From Grammothele lineata (Eukaryota > Basidiomycota > Agaricomycetes > Polyporales > Polyporaceae), in contig NDFF03000328.1 in NCBI GenBank assembly GCA_002150815.3, forward strand, positions 1-64,000: a DNA stretch of 64,000 nt, given 5' to 3'. The position numbers were made by a program, and so were the translations under genes. The notes under the pieces were generated by a model. The model was not told the DNA's origin. It ran no database searches and saw only the letters and a program-made list of their open reading frames with translations. This document shows positions 58,613 through 64,000 of this stretch, one piece after another. Numbering within the stretch: the first letter of the stretch is position 1; every line of letters starts with the position of its first letter.

Positions 58613-60396
58613 GGCTGGAGTACGAGGGATGTACGCGGGCGGTGTGTGCGGGCAAAGGGAGGTTTTCGCTGCGTGATAAGCAGGGGCGAGGGTATGAGGG
58701 TGCGTATAAGAGGGACGGGGATCGCATGTGATTGCGAGTCGAAGTCTTCACCACGTTTGCGAGAACGCTCGCGTAACTTGCCGACGGGCGGCTTTTGGGC
58801 GGCTGTGTGGCTGGTGGCGGCGAGGCGTGCTCCGAGCCGCCCGCGACCCGCCTCGACACTCTCGACACTCGGCCTTCGCATCAGCCCGCCACGCCCGCCC
58901 TGCCCTGCACGCGGCCCTCGACCCGAGTCCCCGACGGCCATCACGCCCTCTCTCGTCTTCCTGCCTCTTCCTGCCCCTCCACGCTGCGCGCCCCGACACC
59001 GCCGCCTTCCGCGTCCAAGCCGAGCGCAACCATCCGCGTAGATCTCCGCGCGGTTTCACAAGCAATCAAGCATCGATTGTTGGCCCGAAATCACAAGCTT
59101 GCTCCTCTGCATACCCTCCCAGTCACCCACTTGGTTCCTTTCATGCATTTTCCTCCACCGCCGCTCGGTTCATCACCCCCTCGGTCTTTCATCTCGCCCG
59201 TCGGACTCGACGGACTGCGGCGTACCCGTGTCTTGCGGGGGATTGTGCGAACCTTGGGGCAGTATCGGTCAATGGGCGAGTCGCATATTTAGATGACACA
59301 CCTCATTCAGGCTGCTGATATTCTGTGTTCGAGGTTCCAGCCCTACGGAGCCCACGAGGTGCGTTTCAATTGCCCCACCTCCGTAGAATATATACCTACC
59401 ACCGAGAACACCTACGGAGAATTCGAACGTCCCTGCGGCGGAAGAGGGGCCAGCGAACTGTCCTTCACGCCTCTTCTGTCCGTCGCCATCGCAAGCACGC
59501 AGCTTCGCCTTCTCACATCATCCTCGCCTGGTCCAAGAAGCGTTCACCCGCGAAGTCTCCGGCCGTCGGGGCCGCGGCTGGGTCCCTGCACAGCTTAAAT
59601 GAGCACTTCAAGTCGCCGAATTAAATGGAGGCTGTGGATCACACGGTACGCACCATCCCACCGTTCAGGGGTTGTTCCTTGGAGAGGTGGAGCCTGATAC
59701 CGCACTATCTGCTTGGTTTGAGCGCCACGATGGGTCTTCCGGAAGCTGAGGATTACGGGGTCGAGGGTACTAACGACACGGTGAGCACGCAATCATCGAC
59801 GTTAAAGCCAAATGTATATGCCCCATTACTACCTGTCGGACTTGTTGGGTAATCGAGGTACTGCACTGTGCTGTATTTGCCTTTGCGTGCTGTGTTTGCA
59901 ATGGCATATCCTTTCACGCCGTATCTGTGATAGAGGTTGATAGTAAAGCGGCCGGCAGGACGGGCCGAACCCAGGTCGCGGAAGCAAGTCGTTCCGTCGG
60001 TGCGCCAGTGAGGGTTCTACTGGCAAGCTTCGTGTTCGCAGCGTCGTCCTCTAAGACACAGGTCATTTGCCTTTGAACGAGGATACGGTGCATTTCGGCA
60101 GCCCAATCTCAACTCTGCGCTAGGTCTACCCTGATCATGTTACAAGGCTCGATCGTACTAGAGTTCAGGTTCTCTACGCATTCCCAATCGCGGCATCCCA
60201 CACCCCAATCGTCAGCCAACCGCGGACGCGAGCATATATAGTTCACCAGGTCACAGGCCCACGCACACATAATTATCGCTGACCGCGGGCACAAGCTCGG
60301 AGAGCCTTATCTGCGCCCTAGCTGCCGCTGCGCCCTCCGACTCGAAGTCTCGAGCTTCTTCATATCCACAACCGCCGCACGCTGCCTAAAGCCGCG
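58613..60396. other. Divergent intergenic region, no gene recognised
   Basis: About 1.8 kb between the perilipin-like gene (minus) and the carboxylesterase (plus). Some frames are long on both strands (58.6-59.3 kb) because of high GC and CG-rich composition, but none resembles a protein I know. It probably contains both promoters. Confidence 0.45.
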
Positions 60397-62562
60397 ATGA
60401 TCAAGCACCTGCACGAAGAGCTGGCGGAGTCCGTGGAGAAGGTGCGCGTGGAAACGCACCATGGCGCGGTCCAGGGCCGTCGCGCGGCGAACGGCGCCGC
60501 CGTCTTCCTGGGTGCGTTCTGTCTTTCTTCTGCACGGAGGGGCCTGTGCGCATACACGAGAGGAGCTCGAGATGGGCGAGCCCCTGTCCGCTGGAATTGC
60601 AACCTAATCCTCCCATCGATGGTCCCGATCAGAGGTCCCGTACGCGCTCCCGCCCGAGAGGTTCACAGACCCGGTACCCCTCCCCACCAACTTTACGTAC
60701 GAGGACAAGGAGTACATCCGCGAAAGCAAATGTCGGTACCGCGTCTTCTTCGTTACGCACCGAACTTCATTAACAGAACGTGCTTGCAGATGCTGCGCAA
60801 CCCCACAACGACGGTCAGGCGGCAGGTGAGCGCTATCCCGATCTTATCGGCCTTCGAGTCTCACCATCCTGCATTCTAGGCGTGCCTTTCGAGGACAAGG
60901 TTGGGCGCGGACAGCCTAGCGAGGACCCGTATGACCCGCGTCGATCTACTTCCATACTAGTCCCTGGCTAACCGTTGTTGTATCCCTTCACGCTGTTAGG
61001 CTCTTCGTGAACATCGTCGCCCCGCCTTCGTTCCCCGAGAAAACCGGGTTCCCGGTCAACGTCTATATCCACGGCGGGTAGGTTGCGCCATCACCTAGCT
61101 ACATGGCCGTTGTCCGAGGGAGCTGACCGATTGGCACATGTAGATTCCTGCAGTTCGGCTCCCCGCACGGAGTTAAAGGGCAAGCGCAGTACGTCGCTGC
61201 CGAACGCGAGGAAGTCTGGGTCAACATCGGGTACAGACTGTCTGCGTTCGGCTTCCTCGCGTGCGACGAGCCTAAGATCGATGGCAACTTCGGGTTCAAG
61301 GACCAGTGGATGGGGTTGCAGTGGATTCGCGACAATATCGCTGCCTTTGGAGGTAGGGCTTTCAGCGCAGTTCCTTGTGTCGAGAGGTGCTGAGAACTTT
61401 CTGTAGGGGATCCCGAGAACGTCACTCTGACCGGACTATCAGCGGGTATGACCGCATATATAAACCAAAAGCTATTTTCTCACCGTCAACGTTCTCCTTT
61501 AGGTGCACACTCCGTTCATCAGCTGCTTCACCATGCGTCGCGGCTGCCCGATGGTGTCAAGGCGCCCTTCCAGCGCGCACAAATGCAGTCGAACGCGATC
61601 ATGTGAGCCCCATCTCGCGTCCTAGCACAATCACATACTGACCCGCGGACTACAGCACCACCCCAAAGACCGCGACCGAGCTCCGACCCCAATACGTCGC
61701 CCTCTGCCGCGCCCTCGGGCTCGACCCCGCCTCCCCCTCGACCCTCCCCGCCCTCAAAGACCCCTCGCGCGTCCCCGCGTCCGCGATAACCCACGCGATC
61801 GAGACTGACGCCCTCGGGCCCGAATTCGGCACCTTCCGCGGGTGCTGGGAGCCCCTCTGGCTCGGGGCGGACGACCCGATGGCGTGGCAGCGCTCCGGGG
61901 CGCTCGCGCGCGGGCTCGCGGCGCACGGGGTGCGGAGCGTCGTCGTCGGGGACCTCGCGGAGGAGTGGTACTTGTACTCGATCGCGCACGAGGTCGCGAC
62001 GATGCGGGACGTGGAGAAGAATTTGGAGAGGTATTATGCGGGGGAGATGGTGAGGAAGATGTTGAATGCGTACCTCGCGTGGGGAGGGCGCAAGGAGGGG
62101 AGCGAGGAGGAGATGGCGAGAGTGTTTGGGGATGTGTTGAGTGAGGGGCAGGTGTACCTCCCTGTGCGCTTGTTTGCGAGGGACATGCTTGGAGCGGGTT
62201 TCCCCTTGGTGAGGTACGCCATTCGGTGGGCCCCGGAGCAGTTGTGTCCGCTCGGTACGTCGGTCGTGGCTTTCTGTCGAAGTGCAGCGCGGCTCACGCC
62301 TCTGTTGGAAGGATACGTGACGCACGCTACCGACCGTTCGCTGTGGGCGTTCCGCCTTCCTTCGTTGGAAGGAGATCAGCCGGATGTCGCGCGCGCATGG
62401 CTGAACGCGGTCGATGAACACGTGAAGAGCGCAGAGGCGGGGCGGATTATGGGCCTCAAGACCGTCCTCGCCTTGACGGAAGGCAAGAAGGTTGTGGAGG
62501 AGGAAGATACGAAGTGGGATATGTATATGCGTATGCGCACGGCGTTCCCTGGGGAGATGTAG
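60397..62562 (+). CDS. Type-B carboxylesterase (alpha/beta hydrolase)
   Basis: Ten exons (60397-60511, 60633-60731, 60790-60825, 60880-60928, 61000-61077, 61144-61352, 61407-61445, 61503-61602, 61656-62254, 62312-62562) join in phase to 524 residues. Family features in order: VPYALPPERFTDP, FPVNVYIHGG (oxyanion hole), VWVNIGYRLSAFGFLA, QWMGLQWIRDNIAAFGG, then GDPENVTLTGLSAGAHSVHQ with the nucleophile Ser near residue 207 in GLSAG. The likely acid and His are in the large ninth and tenth exons (candidate His in GYVTHATDRSLW). No signal peptide is seen, so a cytosolic esterase is likely; the substrate is unknown. The last 57-nt intron is a multiple of three and open, so retention would lengthen the protein without a stop. 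Confidence 0.85.
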
Positions 62563-63103
62563 CATCAGAAGGGACTGGTGGATTTTGAATTGTGGTACGT
62601 GACCACGACATGCCTTCTTTCCCCAAATACACTCGCTGAACCTCGACCCCAGGAATGGGCTGTAAACGTCGTTAAATCCATTTAGGAGATACAGGCACCG
62701 CACATCATCTCATGACCACTCCTGCGTGCGTTCTTCGTGCTCACGACTGTCCGCTCGACCCCGGGCGTCGCCCACGCCCTCTACGCGAGAAGGACGGGAA
62801 CGTCCGCCCTCACAACCGAGGCTTATCGGTCCGCGCCAAGGTCCCACTCTCCCCAACGCGCCGCGCTCTCCGGGAACATATGACTTGACTTCCCACCAAG
62901 ACATGGTGATCTGCGCCGGCCCGCCAGGCTGTCCGGAGGTGCGAAGTGGCAAATAAGCCTTCACGTGGACTGCGCGTACGTGATGAGCGCTCCCCTCGCA
63001 GCGGTCAGGTGTGTCGTATATATACTCGAGGACATATCTCCGCGGTCGTGGGGAGCTGTCATTATTCCACTTTGACAGATATCTATCTATCTGCGAGCTC
63101 GAG
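62563..63103. other. Intergenic, promoter side of the sugar transporter
   Basis: No gene was seen. It includes a short ATATATAC stretch near 63.02 kb, about 85 bp ahead of the transporter ATG, which could serve as a TATA-like element. Confidence 0.45.
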
Positions 63104-64000
63104 ATGTGGATAGTTCCGTTGAGAGGGAAGTACCTCGTTTGGGCGATCACAGGTGCGTCTTCTTTCTTCTTGATTGGGATGACGTCATGGATCGGCTAAC
63201 TGGGACGCGTTGCAGCATGCTGCTGCCAGGGTTTCCTACTCCTAGGATATGACCAAGGCGTCATGTCAGGAATCGTAAGTCATACCTACGCTGTTATTTC
63301 CAAACGTGTATACTAACGAACGTGCCATAGATCGGGGCAGACAACCAGTTCGGCCGCGACTTCGGGCACCCAGATCCCACGACTCAAGGAACGATCGTAA
63401 GCATCACCTTTATCCATGCGATGCTAGTCGCACTGACTGCCGCGTAGGTTGCGATATATGTGAGCATGGAATGCGCTACGTCAGTGCTGGAGGTTGACAC
63501 GTTTCCTGCAGGACATTGGATGCGCAGTCGGGAGTCTGATCACCTTCCTATGGGGAGAGAGCATAGGGAGGAAACGGATGATCATGGCGGGGGCAGCGAC
63601 GATGTTGGTCGGCACGGTAAGCGCGACGAAAATGGAGAATATACACCCTTCTGACGAATGCGCAGGCCATCCTTACGAGCAGTACGACGCTAGCGCAACT
63701 TTACGTCGGACGGATAGTCACTGGCATTGTTCGTATTACAGCCCGTAGTCCGTTCGTATGTGCACTGGTTGAATCTGATTTCAAACTTCTCAGGGAAATG
63801 GGTTCAACTCGTCTTCTATTCCGGTGTATCAGAGCGAGACCTGTGGCGGCATGATCCGTGGTGCACTCGTTTGCTTGAATTCTACCGTGACAATCATAGG
63901 GCTAGTCGTTGTGAGTCTCGCTTCCGGATCGCCAGGATTTCCTGTTCTGACGAAGCCGTTCTAGGCGTATTGGCTGGACTATGGCATGTCGTTCGTCGAT
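63104..64000 (+). CDS. MFS sugar transporter, 3' partial
   Basis: Eight exons (63104-63152, 63216-63274, 63331-63396, 63448-63459, 63512-63616, 63666-63728, 63794-63910, 63965-64000) join in phase; the gene runs off the window after 169 residues. TM1 has GFLLLGYDQGVMSGIIGADN, the loop before TM3 has GESIGRKRMIMAGAATMLVG, and TM4 has LYVGRIVTGIGNGFNSSSIP with PVYQSE, the sugar-porter signatures. Fungal proteins of this type are proton-coupled hexose or related sugar importers in the plasma membrane. The fourth exon is only 12 nt (VAIY), but its splice sites and phase fit and the family has this residue run in place. Confidence 0.87.

Noticed and set aside
58277..59041. 254-residue plus-strand frame over the perilipin-like gene start
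   Set aside because: Antisense to well-supported exons, with low-complexity Gly/Arg/Pro sequence.
61528..62703. 391-residue open frame on the minus strand
   Set aside because: It is antisense to the carboxylesterase, is Arg/His/Pro-rich and has no domain; an artefact of GC-rich codons on the real strand.
1..64000. tRNA and rRNA genes, CRISPR arrays
   Set aside because: No convincing tRNA T-loop with matching acceptor stem was found by eye, no rRNA-like sequence was seen, and CRISPR arrays are not expected in a fungal nuclear genome. A tRNAscan run would settle the tRNA point.

Overview
The window is nuclear DNA from a basidiomycete fungus, most likely an Agaricomycete. The evidence is dense short introns (mostly 45-85 nt, GT..AG), many small exons, and protein families typical of or largely restricted to Agaricomycetes: a Plavaka transposase, a Tnp2/CACTA transposase, DUF6532, DUF6699, lineage-specific F-box families and a perilipin-like lipid droplet protein. 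Exon joins given here were derived by hand by matching splice sites to reading phase. No transcript data were available.

Layout. (1) 1-6.6 kb, accessory gene cluster: two F-box/leucine-rich paralogues, each with one in-frame stop; the intact RPA3-type subunit of replication protein A; and a tandem pair of paralogous F-box-like proteins on the minus strand. (2) 6.6-31 kb, transposon island: a Tnp2 (CACTA-type) transposase gene that carries an N-terminal ubiquitin-like module ending in RLRGG and a SAP-like module; a 249-bp near-identical direct repeat on either side of it; a wrecked QDE-1-type RNA-dependent RNA polymerase (stops, frameshift, an inverted internal block, a deleted catalytic Asp); about 4 kb with nothing recognisable; a complete 6.5-kb Plavaka element with terminal inverted repeats, subterminal repeats, an intact 1064-residue transposase and a divergent DUF6532 gene; and a short array rich in RTCAC motifs. 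(3) 31.6-64 kb, conserved chromosomal genes: a single-pass membrane protein, a Gbp2/Hrb1-type three-RRM SR-like protein, the Tps2 trehalose-6-phosphate phosphatase, a small Zn2Cys6 regulator, a 12-exon SPFH/Band 7 protein, the ER-junction protein Lunapark, a DUF6699 protein, an Sds23-type CBS protein, a perilipin-like protein, a type-B carboxylesterase and the start of an MFS sugar transporter that runs off the window.

How parts relate. The transposon island holds two transposase genes with full-length open frames next to a dead RNA-silencing polymerase. That is a suggestive pairing, but the sequence cannot show cause. Three conserved genes (the RRM protein, Tps2, Lunapark) each carry one intron of 487-664 nt among introns that are otherwise mostly under 100 nt. 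A perfect 60-bp inverted repeat lies between the Zn2Cys6 gene and the SPFH gene. Stretches where nothing was recognised are listed as such.
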